Below are positions 9,520 through 20,548 of a DNA stretch of 64,000 nucleotides, in pieces. The DNA is from Siphonodentalium dalli (taxonomy: Eukaryota > Mollusca > Scaphopoda > Gadilida > Siphonodentaliidae). Below the pieces are notes generated by a model. It searched no databases. It was given only the letters and a program-made list of their open reading frames with translations, and was not told the DNA's origin. Numbering within the stretch: the first letter of the stretch is position 1; each line of letters starts with the position of its first letter. The stretch spans positions 178,160,556 to 178,224,555 of the forward strand of contig CP136067.1 in the NCBI GenBank assembly GCA_032622095.1, read 5' to 3'. A program made the position numbers and the translations under genes.

Positions 9520-10870
9520 GGGATACCTCCACTTTACTTTACTCAGATTCTGAAGATGATGAAGTTGAAGAAGATCTTGCACAAAATTCCAAGAAAAGAA
9601 AAAAAACCAGCCGGACGGAAATCCCATGGAACGACAAAGAAATCGAAGATATGGTAGACATCATCATCGAAGACGATAAATAAAAAATAAATTAATATTC
9701 CAAAAAAAATGGCCAACTGTACTGTGAAGTTCAAAATCGCCTTAAATAAAGACACCCGTATCTCATATATGGCATTCCTCAAATGAGAACACGATTAAAA
9801 AAATGCATAAGATTATGCAAACAACCGTCAATGACTATCAAAACAGGTTCAGGGATCAAGCGATTCCGGGACGACAAAGGCTATGGGTCCTGGTTCAATA
9901 AGTTGTTCCCTATCGTAAGTTCCAGAGATTCCTGTAATACTGACCTGGTTGTGGAGCCTTCATCCGAAGATAGTGTCGACACTGTGGAATCCCAGTGTGT
10001 TGAGTTTTTTGTCCCGGTACCACACAAGTAAAAGAAAAAAGTATCAAAGATGGATGAAGTAGTTGACCGAATGAACAGGTCTGGCAATTCCCAAATATAG
10101 CTATAATAGCCATATGTAGCTATAGTAGCTACATATGGCTATTGATGATGGGTGGATCTGGTTGAAGAGAGATAACCCAATCCAACAAACAATCATTTAA
10201 ATATACAAAAACATGGTTTTATTATACTCTTAGTAAATAAATATTGTTTGCCATTTTCATGTACAATTAACAAAATTGTTACTTTTTCCCGATAGTTGTA
10301 CCTAAATAGAAAAATAGATCATATATTGATGGAACTGAGTCCCATATCACATATCATAACCATTTTCTAAACAGGCATGTGCTTAGCTATGCTTCTCGTA
10401 TATTCGGCAAGCTGGTAAAACCGAAATGTCATCCGCAGTGGTTTCATAAGTTGTAACAACATAATACCCTCACCCTTAGTTACACAGCTCATGGTAATGC
10501 TTGCATGCAATGAAAATTGGGAAAATATTGTTTTACGATAGTCAAATGTAGCTACAATAGCTACATATAGCTATTGTAGCTATAATTGGGAATTGCTAGA
10601 CCTGATGAAGGAAACATTGGCTGATGATCCCACGGACAAACTGATATCATCTTCAAGGAAGAACTGGAAATGATAAAAATGTTTAATGAAGTGCCAAGAA
10701 CAGCAAGCAGCACCCCCCACCACAACCACCAAACAACATACCTGCATCATATGGACCAGGGTGTGGTCAACATATGCTCAGTATCAACACCAACATACCA
10801 AGGAGAGTATTCCTCTGCAAATTACACCGGGCCATCCTATATGCAGCTTTAACAATTGGGTTTGAGCTGT
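9520..10870 (+). pseudogene. Myb/SANT-like second protein of the Harbinger element, nonsense-riddled and interrupted
   Basis: This protein binds the transposon ends and aids nuclear import of the transposase. A TTTCAG acceptor at about 9510-9520 precedes an acidic, lysine-rich head. The Myb-like domain follows: WNDKEIEDMVDIIIEDD, then YCEVQNRLK, then MTIKTGSGIKRFRDDKGYGSWFNKLFPIVSSRDSC, all recognisable family blocks in one frame (longer stretches split here only for description). That frame carries TAA stops at 9681, 9693, 9747 and 10029. A MITE (10085-10595) interrupts the coiled-coil tail, which resumes with LMKETLADDPTDKLI and a His/Pro/Gln-rich end near 10850. Confidence 0.75.
10085..10595. 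mobile_element. CAATTCCCAA-ended MITE nested in the Harbinger Myb ORF
   Basis: A 511-bp insertion with long inverted ends (CAATTCCCAAATATAGCTAT and inverse, extending about 40 bp), rich in TAGCTA motifs. The flanks are CTGG on the left and CTAG on the right, consistent with a 4-bp target duplication carrying one substitution. Host ORF sequence is recognisable on both sides, which proves insertion. No coding capacity; superfamily not assigned. Confidence 0.8.
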
Positions 10871-11699
10871 GTCTTAAATGTGGACATTGAAATCATGTAT
10901 TGCTATTACTATACATTATTGGAGTAATTTATTGTTCATCAAATATCTTTGACTTGATCAAATGAATGTTCTGTCACTGACTCATAAACTGTTTCCATGA
11001 TCGTATTCACCTCTTCAGATAAGAGTTACCCCCTCCCAAATCATCCCAAATCCCATATATTTCAAATAAACATGGCAACATATTCATCCACTTGATGACA
11101 GAAAAATCAGGTTAATCGATAGCTGACTTGATTCGCAGAAACCAATATGTTTAGTTCAGCACATTCCAAAGTGACTGCCAGCGGTCATTAAGTTAGCCGA
11201 AACAGTTATTAGATAATTTAATATATATAGAAACTACTTGGAATGTTAGCATATGCACCGGGAATAAAATGATAATTCACATCTATATATGCACACTACA
11301 TATATCTATTTTATACATATATTTATACCTCATTGTCTTCCAGGTGCCTGTGTTAACATTCAAATTCAGAAAATGGTATATGTAGGGTTTGTGGAAATTT
11401 AGATGACACAGTAATACATACATATACCGGTATAGCATTCATATAGAACACACATTAAAGTGACATATCTCATAAATGCATGAAATACACATTATATTTT
11501 TGCTAAATAAGTATATGTCCATTCGGCAGTGTCCTGGCTAGTTTTCAACACTCGTTCTTTCCACCCACAAGTTATCCTTTAGCACATTCCAAATAGGAGC
11601 CCCTCCTTCATTCCGACTGGTTTGAATCCCAAGATTGTCGACATTGGAAAGCAGAGACATTATCTGTTTCCTTGGTATCCTGCTATTTTAACTGAAGTT

Positions 11700-12640
11700 T
11701 GTTCCCCCCCCCTTGAACAAACATATGTTGTGCATCATTGAACTTGCCAACGCGCCATACTTCACGGTTGCTGGGGTACATTCACTCTTCCTCAAAAATT
11801 ATCTCCATCTTCCCTCCATTTGTCCAAACACACTTTCCGTCACCATACGGGCTCGACTTAACCGATAGTTGAAGTTCTTCTGTTCATCGTCTAGATCAGC
11901 GTTGCCATAGAGTTTCATCAACCACCCTTTGCGTGAAAACGCCGAATCTCCCAATACAATTGGTTTAATGCTTTGGCCGTCGATATATGTGGAAACATTT
12001 GGATACAACGACCCCTCAGACAACTTGTTGTATATTCAAGTGGATTGGAATATCATGGAATCGTTTGAATTTCCCGGGTATCCACAAGAAGCCCACACAA
12101 ATCGGTACTTGGTGTCAACCATTGCCATTAGCACAATAGAATAACAGTTCTTGAAGTTATAATCTTTTCGGGCTTCATCGCCCCCCCCCCCCGATTGACT
12201 TGTTAATGGAATATGACATCCATCGAGGGCTGCCCAAAGGGAACTGTCACTTCTCTTCCATATGTAGCATTTTATCGCGCACACTGTCGACATCTGTGGG
12301 AAGAAGAGACGTCTCTTCCACAGGCATTCCACTAGAGCCACATTCACTTCCTGAGATATGTTGCACGCCGTTGAAAGTCCACCAATCATTCCACTTACTG
12401 TAAAGAAATAATCACCTCTTGACAATCGATAAAGCCGATCCCCAGCCTTTCTCTCGGTGAAATTTGGGCTTCTGTTACAGTTTCCCTTTCATGTAGCATG
12501 GGTCCTAGCGCTTCGAAGATGTAATAACACGTATTTATACTAACCCTGAATATTTTTCTGAACTGACGTTCAGTTTTGAGAATGTGGTTCAACCACCCTT
12601 GATTCCTACGTCGCGTTCTACATTCACAACCGTGTTTAGA
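11700..12640 (-). pseudogene. PIF/Harbinger DDE transposase (HARBI1-like nuclease), inactivated
   Basis: Minus-strand blocks in order: RQFRKIFRVS (N-terminal helix), then after a frameshift near 12440 RLSRGDYFFTVSG. Next come LWAALDGCHIPL (first catalytic Asp), KYRFVWASCGYPGNSNDS, VLGDSAF (second Asp), NFNYRLSRARMVTESVFGQ (catalytic Glu) and MMHNICLF. An in-frame TGA lies at 12036-12038 and an in-frame TAA at 11799-11801. The family order and the DDE residues are intact, so the copy is a relatively young dead element. A poly-C run near 12180 falls in the coding region and could be a further indel site. Confidence 0.85.
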
Positions 12641-13285
12641 GATCTGCTATTTCTCAAACAATGAGTTAGTAGTATTAAGAATGCAGGAAATAATTACCGA
12701 CGTTCGCTTCCTCGACGCTCGAAGCATATTCAAAATAAACAAAATGTGCTGACGTTTTAATATTGCCACCATCTTTGATCAACCTCAATCGTAACAGTTG
12801 ATCACGAAACAGAATTATCAATCTTACAATTGGCCATGAATTAGAGTTATCAATCTTTGATCACGATTCAACAACTAATATATACATGCATGGAATACAC
12901 ATACATGACAATTTGTTGCACGATAACATTGATATGTAGCGCCTATTATAGTATATATACCTATATGTACTATATATTCATACCCTCATATACATTCGCA
13001 TATAAATATTCGCGTGCAATCGCGCACATACACATACATAATTTATACTGTATTTTAATATGTATAATATACCGGTATATGTAGGCCTCTATATCTACAT
13101 GTGGCCATTCTGTGACGGTAACAGTGAATGCACCTTTAAATAAATCGACCGATGTATTAGATTCGACGCGACGTAGATGCGTCCGTCTGAAACAAAATTG
13201 ACCGGAGTCGCATCACCGACGGATTTAATACAATTAGAATCGAGTCGACAAAAACCCGTCGTTTGAAACGGGCCTTAGTGGAGAA

Positions 13286-13475
13286 GGATCTGTCAATTTC
13301 TAGTGAGGCGAGTATACCAGTGTACGGCGTGAGGCGAGTATACCAGTGTACGGCGTGAGGCGAGTATACCAGTGTACGGTCAGGCGAGTATACCAGTGTA
13401 CGGTCAGGCGAGTATACCAGTGTACGGCACGTTTCCATTAAACCAGTATACCCGTGTACGGCACGTTTCCATTAA
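13286..13475. repeat. 26-bp minisatellite with GTATACCAGTGTACGG core
   Basis: Five units of GAGGCGAGTATACCAGTGTACGG (the last with shortened spacers), then two units joined to CACGTTTCCATTAAA. It starts about 10 bp outside the right end of the Harbinger element. No coding signal. Confidence 0.85.
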
Positions 13476-14169
13476 ATTAACCATATGCGATAGCGATTTT
13501 GCCATAGTTGATTGACATTTCAATGCAGTACAATACGGTGGAGTGTGTGTGTTCCGCTTGACACTCATTAGTTGTCAAGATTGGTCCCCTCTACTCGCGA
13601 TAACTAATCTCAGTTCATTTGACTCATCCGTCTTATTCGTGGCGATAGATATCCGGGAGCACTTTTCTTTTAATTGGGCTACGGCTTTCTGGCCATCATC
13701 TACACCAATTTTTTTTGTAGGCGTGGCTTCTTTTGGGCGTACTTGTAATGACGACTTATAACACTTATACGACGACAATTCGGTTTTTAAACTCAAAAGT
13801 CTCAATGAGGCATTGTGTACTTTCCTCTTTCAAGTTCCAAGCAGCAGGTATAGTGGTGGCTGTTTTTTTCCGATGACACGGCTGTTTTTGTTCATGTGTA
13901 GAAATTGTGTAGTAGTTGTTTTAAAGACTTTTAGTGGAGCAGTAGAATATTGGTGTTTACTAACTCACACCAACGCCCAACCCCAACCAGTGTGTCTATG
14001 GGCACCCTCATTCATGTTTATATGGACCTTTCCACAGCTGTCAATTAAACATTAATCAACAGTTAAAATCCAGCTCCGTTGTTCTACTTGGACCTTCTAT
14101 TGCTCACCATGGGCACTTTGCACTATGCTTTAAACCACATCAACACCACAAGTCGCTATTCGTAATATA
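13476..14169. other. Intergenic stretch without recognisable gene
   Basis: Open frames of 60-80 codons exist on both strands, but none matches a family or has splice and start context. Confidence 0.4.
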
Positions 14170-14400
14170 GAATTAACATGTCTCCAAATTTTATGCACAG
14201 CGAGCTCTCACGAGGACCTCTATCCGAGAAATACTTCGATGTTTTGTGTGCACCCATCCACGGTAACAAACATCTGCATATTATCTGTGAACTCCATGTA
14301 ATACATTTCCTAGCCAGTGGAGGCGTCCTACTAATTTGCATACCATATATCACATTGAAACATTCGAGACTCCACTAATAGAGTTACTGTTCTTCTGGAA
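14170..14400. repeat. Dispersed repeat, copy 1 (pair with 28797-29020)
   Basis: About 230 bp shared with 28797-29020 in the same orientation. Landmarks are GGACCTCTATCCGAGAAATA here (AAACCTCTATTAGAGAAATA there), ACTAATTTGCATACCA, and AATAGAGTTACTGTTCTT at the right edge. Diverged and non-coding. Confidence 0.65.
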
Positions 14401-15142
14401 TCAATAATGACATTGAGTCAAACATATAATAAAATATAGATACATGTAATTGGATCGACACAATATATTACGTATATATACTATGTTATGTACATCACAA
14501 AACAAACAGTGTATCATTGCGCACATCGACGTTTATTTTCGAACAAAGTTGTACCGCGTTGTATTGTGAACATTGTGTTCACGACAAAATACACATGCAA
14601 TTTCCACTCACACGATCCGTGTCAATGGGCGTGGTTTTGCGGTCAGCCAAGGACTGTTTTTTTCCCACAGAAAGCTTTCGTATACGTCTCATTTATCGAG
14701 ATTTATCGGAAATCTTTCATTGTATTAATGCAATTTCTCATTGAATATTATAAAACTGTATTTTTAGTTGGTTAATGGACTTGCAACTGGCCATGTGTAA
14801 ACTAAATAGTCTCGGACCACGGCCTCGGCCTTCTAGTTTTCGAATGTCCAGTACGTTGCTCGTCCATTAACCCTGACATAATTTCAACCAATCAGCGTCT
14901 AAGCCGGTCGGTCGCTGCATTGAAATTATGTGTTCACTCTAATTTTTACTCTAATTGTTACCGTCCAAGTTTCGGAACCAACGATTTAAGGCTGCCATGA
15001 AATCGCTGATTATATATCAAATAGGACCTTTAACGATACTTTAACTTTGTTCATGTGGAAATTTTAATAATAACTTTTATTTCTAAATTATAACCTATAT
15101 ACAAACAAAGTCGGATATCGTGCCTTTAAATACAACATTAAT
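14401..15142. other. Intergenic AT-rich stretch
   Basis: No gene. It ends with a short candidate element (about 14988-15130) whose right edge reads TTTAAAGGCACGATATCC on the minus strand, similar to other TTAAAGG termini in the window. Confidence 0.35.
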
Positions 15143-15879
15143 GGCGCGTCCACATGACGGGCAAGAAAATATCAGGTATGTCCCATGTGACTTACTTGAC
15201 TAATGAAAAAAATAATAGAGGAAAATATCCGATGCAGGCAGTGAACTGCTATGTTATCGCCTGTGTGTGATATGTGTTCACCTTGATTGGTGGCCATCGG
15301 AATCCGATAAATAATCCCTCGGGGATACGCTGATAACCGTTCACGCACTTTAGTTATGATTCATCAATATTATCGCATGTTTCAACAACTGACTTCGTAA
15401 TTCCATTTTAGATCGGATGGCAGAATTGCTGACGTATTGTATGGATATGTGTGTAGGGGGCGAATAACTATAGAGGATTTCCATTGACGGGGGAAGGCCA
15501 TGTGTAATTTCCAACTGCACACCCCCTTGAACCACGCCAAACTCCCAATAGCGCATAATTCAATTTGCACCCTCCCCTCGCCTTAGAATTTTCCACCTGG
15601 TACCTCATCTGCCTTGTTTTTTTTAAATTGAATTTTTGACTGGACCCCGGGGAGGGAGGGACCTAGAGTAAATGTCAAACCAAAGTAGGGAGAAATGCAA
15701 ATGTTGATCTAAAACAACAAATTCCATATACATTACTGGTTGGAAAATGAGACTACCAGAACAATCTCAACCCATTGTTGGTGTAATATTGTGTCAGATA
15801 TAAAATGTCCAACTATGAACACTTTGGGGGTCCCATGTCCCCACATTCACCCCTGTATGTTTGGTAACGTAATATACAC

Positions 15880-16022
15880 CACAGCCCCACGAACCAAGCT
15901 AAATCCACAACTCTAGAACACTTCAGTTGGGGTCTCAGTGGGGTGGGGTCATTCGATTTGCCACAACACAGCCCCATGCATGTACAAAGCCAAATCCACA
16001 ACTCTAGAAAACTTCATATTGG
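15880..16022. repeat. Two diverged ~90-bp tandem units
   Basis: Each unit runs ACAGCCCCAC/T, CAAATCCACAACTCTAGAA, TTGGGGTCTCAGT, GTCATTCGATTTGC. The second unit is interrupted by the foldback element at its TCTCAGT. Confidence 0.65.
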
Positions 16023-16030
16023 GTCTCAGT

Positions 16031-16181
16031 CAAGCCTTGAAATAGGGTGCCTGTCATTTGCAGAATGAGGTCCCCAGAGGGAGAATTTAGTGATGCTACC
16101 CCGCATAGCGGGGTAGCATCACTAAATTCACCCTCTGGGGACCTCATTATGCCAATGACAGACACACTATTTCAAGGCTTG
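16031..16181. mobile_element. Foldback MITE with hAT-like 8-bp target duplication
   Basis: A 151-bp near-perfect hairpin from CAAGCCTTGAAATAG to its inverse, with only about 5 bp between the arms at the centre. Flanks are GTCTCAGT and ATCTCAGT, an 8-bp duplication with one difference, which is the size made by hAT transposases. The uninterrupted version of the site is visible in the adjacent tandem unit near 15932. Related copies lie at 31979, 34605 and 34908. No coding capacity. Confidence 0.75.
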
Positions 16182-17301
16182 ATCTCAGTGGGGGTGTGTT
16201 TTCATTCGATTTGCAACAAAACAATAATAACTTTTGTCACCCACACATGCGTGTACTATGAAATTATAACATATGCGTGTTACCGCGTGTACCTGTTTCT
16301 AAATAACGTGACCACTTTCTCATTATATTGGTCTTTATGAACGAGAGCAGCAACGTGGTTACATGTCGGTGATTACTTCATATCACCGACTCTACGTGTC
16401 TGGGACAGTGGTTGGAACAAATATATGAAGATAAGAGAGCTGACCCATCTGTATCAGAATTGCGGTGAGCAGAGTTATATTTAAACCGTATTTGCAGGGA
16501 CGTGTCTATAATGTCTTGGTTGGGGTGTAATACTTGGAATTGATAAGTGCGCCTCCTTTGAATAATATTCTTATCTTGGGAACTTCTATTTACAGCCTCT
16601 ATACACATGTTGGAAATTTCTAATTACTAACCGGGCACAACCGTATGGTTAGGAATTTCCAACTGATGCCAATTTAGTCACGACCAATTTCACACCACTA
16701 TAAATAGTGGTTGAATTGTTAAACTATGAAATCAAATTGCAACTTATTTGCGAAATCTCCAACTGATGGTGTGTTAGGCTTGAAACTTCCAATCAAATGT
16801 TGAATATTTTTTACCAAAGTTTGGGGAGGGGCGTATCGCCGCATCCATGGGTAATTAGAACTCATTTCGTCAATGTTACAATGTTTCTCCCGCTGCAGCA
16901 TACATGTAAGTTGCATGGAGGGGTGTGCCCACTCACTATATTGTTCAGCCCAATAGCAGAACATTCTGCAAACATATAATTTGTATTCATTTATGCGTGA
17001 GAAAACGAAGTGATATTAACGAAATTAGTTCTGTATACAGCATTTTCATCGAAATTATTTTATGTTTTATTATTGTTCGACCCCCCCCCATTTCCCCATA
17101 CGGACGAATGTCAATTGCAACAAAATCGTGTTGTGGTTAAGACAGTCGCGCTTGCGTTATGTGTTTAAGAAATCAACAGACAACCGGATCACTTGAGCCT
17201 CGGTACAACTCGCACCTACTTTGTAATTGTCTGTTGCTCAATGCTCTAATGCTGGTTCGTTGATTTCTTGGTAAGACAACACAAGCGGAGTGTCTTAGCC
17301 A
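16182..17301. other. Spacer, no gene
   Basis: AT-rich sequence with short palindromes (for example around 16350-16388 and 16692-16712). No coding region recognised. Confidence 0.35.
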
Positions 17302-17305
17302 TTAA

Positions 17306-17698
17306 CCCTTTACCCAACAGAAGGGCCCTGTGCCAATGCATTCTCTTATATATGCGAGTCGACCATAGGTCGCCTCGCATATATAAGAGAATGCATTGGC
17401 TTAACACATTAAAAATTATAAAATTGTTAAAGAATGTAAGAAAAAATGGTAAAAAGTGTTAAAAAAAAGATTTTTTTTAGGCCAATGCATTCTCTTATAT
17501 ATGCGAGGCGACCTATGGTCGACTCGCATATATAAGAGAATGCATTGGCACAGGGTATAACTGTAACTATCACAATGTGGTCAAGGAGCCGGTTCCAATG
17601 ATATCCATATTTGTATGGTTCTATTGAGACAGACCGAAGATATTTTAGGCTGTTGAAGATTTATTTGGCCGGTTTTGGCCGGTTTGTTGGGTAAAGGG
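17306..17698. mobile_element. piggyBac-like MITE, copy 1
   Basis: A 393-bp element flanked by TTAA on both sides (17302-17305, 17699-17702). Termini CCCTTTACCCAACA and TGTTGGGTAAAGGG are perfect inverts of 14 bp. A CCC...GGG end at a TTAA target is the piggyBac signature. Inside are two 67-68 bp hairpins (17333-17399 and 17482-17549), each built on CCAATGCATTCTCTTATATA and its complement, on either side of an A/T-rich core. No coding capacity. Confidence 0.85.
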
Positions 17699-17907
17699 TT
17701 AAGAACACCAAAAGAATGTAGGTTCTGTATCGGACCCATTCACTTGAACCAGCACGACTAATACTGTTCTGATTGAGCGCAATCAACGCTATGTAAACCA
17801 CCGCGTTCTCACGGGCCTAATCTTTGCAGCAAGAAAATATCAGGGTACAATTGTATAAGATATTGTCTTGCAGATATTTTCTTGCAGGTACATGTGGACG
17901 CGCCATA

Positions 17908-18423
17908 AGGTGTAAGGCGAGTAAGACAGTGAGTAACACCACACATCACCCTATTACAGATACGTGTACGAATACACCCGTTCAATGATAGGCTTAATTA
18001 GCTAAGATAATCAGTACAAATTCAAAATATCATAATATGTATCTATGGAGCAATAATTGTATTCCGTATTCAATTACTGTATTTAAAAATGAATTGCTAG
18101 TGGTGGTGTGTGGTTTTAAGTACGCATGTGATGGCACTGGGCCCTACCTGATTATCAGCTGCCATGTGTCGCAAAACGACACTGGAAGGGATAGTCAGTG
18201 GGGGCCCAGATCGTTTTTGGAAAGTCAGGATGCTTGGTGTGATCGTTATGGTGGCGCGTGCGTGATATATTTTGATTTTGTATTTTGTCTTGTATGTCAT
18301 AAATTTTCTCGACGAAGGCAATAAAACTATTGAATAAATAGACGAGATATTTTTTGCGTAACATTCACACTCGGTGTTGTGGAATTTATCAACACGATCT
18401 CTCGCCACACCGTGACGTATAGT
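17908..18423. other. Upstream of the Apple-lectin gene, no confirmed gene
   Basis: An open plus-strand frame at 18037-18324 contains paired cysteines (KYACDGT, WCDRYGGAC) and is followed by AATAAA at about 18320. It has no recognised family and no splice evidence, so I do not call it. Confidence 0.3.
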
Positions 18424-18540
18424 ATGATGTTCCTGGGCTGCATGGCGGTATATTATGATGTTCCTGGGCTGGCGGTATAGTATGGTGTTCCTGGACTGGC
18501 GGTATAGTATGATGTTCCTGGACTGGCGAAATTATAAGTG
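18424..18540. repeat. 27-bp minisatellite, about four units
   Basis: Units of GGCGGTATAGTATGATGTTC followed by CTGGACT or CTGGGCT; the first unit carries an extra short insert. Confidence 0.85.
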
Positions 18541-18995
18541 TTAAATATAATCCTCTCTACTGAGAGTTCAGAACAGATGTTCCACTTTAAGTGTGGTCCG
18601 TACACAGAACATGCAGCGATGTTGTTCATCCCGCCCGATCAAACACAATTGAATATTAATTATATAGGTGTTTATGCTAGAACGGGCACAATATGTTTAT
18701 CTTCGTGCGCTCACTTTGTCATCCAACGAAAACGACCGATCGATCCCATTATGTCGGTATCAAGTTTGAATTTTCAGTGGTTTGTAAATATCGGGAGATC
18801 TTTGTGCTCTGGCACGATCGTGCGGCTGTTAACAACACATTTTATAGCATTTGAACTGATTCCGTAACATGGTAACTTGCAGAAAGTAAATTGACGCAGC
18901 GCGATCAGTTTCCGATAACTGCCGACGATACTGAAAGCTATATGCTCTGATATCAACAGCATGGTCAGCATACGGTTCCTAATATTTCACAAGCA
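18541..18995. promoter_or_regulatory. 5' flank of the Apple-lectin gene
   Basis: No gene call. This would contain the promoter of the gene starting at 18996, but I see no convincing TATA or initiator motif. Confidence 0.25.
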
Positions 18996-19284
18996 ATGTT
19001 GAGGTTGGAACTTTTATTGTGGGTGGTCGCTATGCAGCTCGGATATATTCACGACGGAATGTGTACACAGATAAGGACGAACTATAAACGAATGAGGTGG
19101 AATTATACTATTTTTCGAACCCCAGAAATACTGAAATCTAATTCTAGGATTCAATGTGCAGGATATTGTAGTATTGACAATCTTTGCTGCCTTTTCGAAC
19201 TCGACGCCAGAAATGGAACATGTACATTAAATCCCAGAGAGGGGGATAACCTTCGGACGTGGATATCAAAAGAGAAAATCTCAG
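18996..19284 (+). CDS. Apple/PAN-C-type lectin gene, exon 1 (signal peptide and Apple/PAN-like region)
   Basis: The ATG at 18996 opens MLRLELLLWVVAMQLGYI, a typical signal peptide, so the product is secreted or membrane-exported. About 70 residues of an Apple/PAN-like module follow, with the spacing IQCAGYCSIDNLCCLF and a later GTCTL. These are adhesion modules stabilised by disulfides. The exon ends at TCAG|GTAACT after 289 nt (phase 1), matching the phase of exon 2. Without splicing the frame would run only to a TGA at 19317-19319. The three exons total 729 nt, a protein of 242 residues. Exon calls are by eye, and extra phase-1 exons in the long introns cannot be excluded. Confidence 0.65.
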
Positions 19285-19614
19285 GTAACTCTAATTGTTA
19301 TCTCATATACCCACGATGAAAGGCAAATATTCATGTACTTTTTCACTTTTTCCAGACCAAAGAATTGTCTGTATGGTATGTTTGCCAACTCTGGTTAAAT
19401 AATCTCGATAAATTTATGATGTTGGCTACTGTTTAATATCGTTATGATGGTGGTGCAGAAAAAAAGCGAGGCTGTTAAGAACAAGTGTCGTTATTTTTCT
19501 CAAATAGTTATCCCGCTCTTTTGAGAATCTGAAAAAAAAAGACAAATAGGTGATTATCTGCTGGAATCATTTAAGTGCACAATTCAAAATGCGGCATTCA
19601 CATACTTTGTTTAA

Positions 19615-20063
19615 ACGGACATGGCTCATTCGAACCTCTATTTTTTTTCTACGTATAGTAATTTGGAGCGACGGATACCATAGGTCTATGAATGACCATA
19701 GGTCTATGAATGAACGAACTATTGACATACCGGTTTCATGTGCTCTGAAAAAACACGGCCATTTTTCAACCGTTTTCAACTTTTCACCAGAAGTCAGACA
19801 ACCGCTCTTTATTGTTACCATATCAGGAATAGATTACCACGGAACGCTCTTTTCTGTTCCATGTCGTATAAATGGCTGTTTTGTGTTTGGGACACAAACA
19901 CCGTATTCACAGTTGTATTTGTCATTACTTCAATGCGTCTTTTTGGGTCACATAATGCTCGTAGAAAGGTAGGTCAGATATTTATCGGCCTATTTTGATA
20001 CTGAGAAAAATTCAAAAGCGAATAATATTATTTGTATTTTGGAGCGCAAACCGCCATGTGGCT
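19615..20063. mobile_element. TTAA-flanked MITE, ACGGACATGGC family, copy 1
   Basis: It starts after TTAA (19611-19614) with ACGGACATGGCTCATTCG and ends GCCATGTGGCT at 20063, followed by TTAT, a probable mutated TTAA. The ends share the inverted core ACATGGC. The right-hand target is also the left target of the piggyBac-like MITE that follows. Contains an internal tandem ATAGGTCTATGAATGA(A/C)C. Related copies: 33892-34308, 35774-36155 and 51824-51945. Confidence 0.7.
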
Positions 20064-20067
20064 TTAT

Positions 20068-20439
20068 CCCTTTACCCACCAAACCGGCCAAAACCGGCCA
20101 AATAAAGCTTCAACAGCCTAAAATATCTTCGGTCTGTCTCAATAGAACCATACAAATATGGATATCATTGGAACCGGCTCCTTGACCACATTGTGATAGT
20201 TACAGTTATGCCCTGTGCCAATGCATTCTCTTATATATGCGAGTCGACCATAGAGAATGCATTGGCCTAAAAAAAATCTTTTTTTAACACTTTTTACCAT
20301 TTTTTCTTACATTCTTTAACAATTTTATAATATTTAATGTTTAAGCCAATGCATTCTCTTATATATGCGAGGCGACCTATGGTCGACTCGCATATATAAG
20401 AGAATGCATTGGCACAGGGCCCTTCTGTTGGGTAAAGGG
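20068..20439. mobile_element. piggyBac-like MITE, copy 2, reverse orientation
   Basis: CCCTTTACCCACCAAACC at 20068 to TGTTGGGTAAAGGG at 20439, flanked by TTAT and TTAA. Same family as 17306-17698 but inverted. One internal hairpin is intact and the other has lost about half its sequence. Confidence 0.8.
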
Positions 20440-20548
20440 TTAATTACTCTGCCGGTCAAAATCCAATGAACCCAATCGATCTCCAAGTCATTTCTTATAA
20501 TCCTATAATCTTATAATCCTATACCAATAAATGTTAATAGAACATTAA

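Larger units (their letters stand above)
8282..13274. mobile_element. PIF/Harbinger DNA transposon, 4993 bp, with TTA target-site duplication
   Basis: The left end (GGCCCGTTCCAAACGACGG) and the right end, read on the minus strand (GGCCCGTTTCAAACGACGG), match over about 42 bp with few differences. Both sides carry TTA (8279-8281 and 13275-13277), the target size of PIF/Harbinger. Inside are the two expected genes in convergent orientation: a Myb/SANT-like ORF (plus, 9.5-10.9 kb) and a DDE nuclease (minus, 11.7-12.6 kb). Both are disabled. A second copy of the terminal motif lies at about 8461-8501. The stretches 8.5-9.5, 10.9-11.7 and 12.65-13.15 kb are AT-rich and show no genes. Confidence 0.85.
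15143..17907. mobile_element. Possible 2.8-kb non-autonomous element bounded by GGCGCGTCCACATG ends
   Basis: Position 15143 starts GGCGCGTCCACATGACGGGCAAGAAAATATC-like sequence. Its inverse ends at about 17907 (GATATTTTCTTGCAGGTACATGTGGACGCGCC, described in pieces), so the two form about 30-bp inverted ends. No transposase lies between them and no clean target duplication is seen. The interval could instead be two separate small elements in opposite orientation. It contains the foldback at 16031 and the piggyBac-like MITE at 17306. Confidence 0.35.

Noticed and set aside
18037-18324. Cysteine-containing open frame followed by AATAAA
   Set aside because: No recognised domain, no splice sites fitting the neighbouring gene, and an equally long open frame on the opposite strand.
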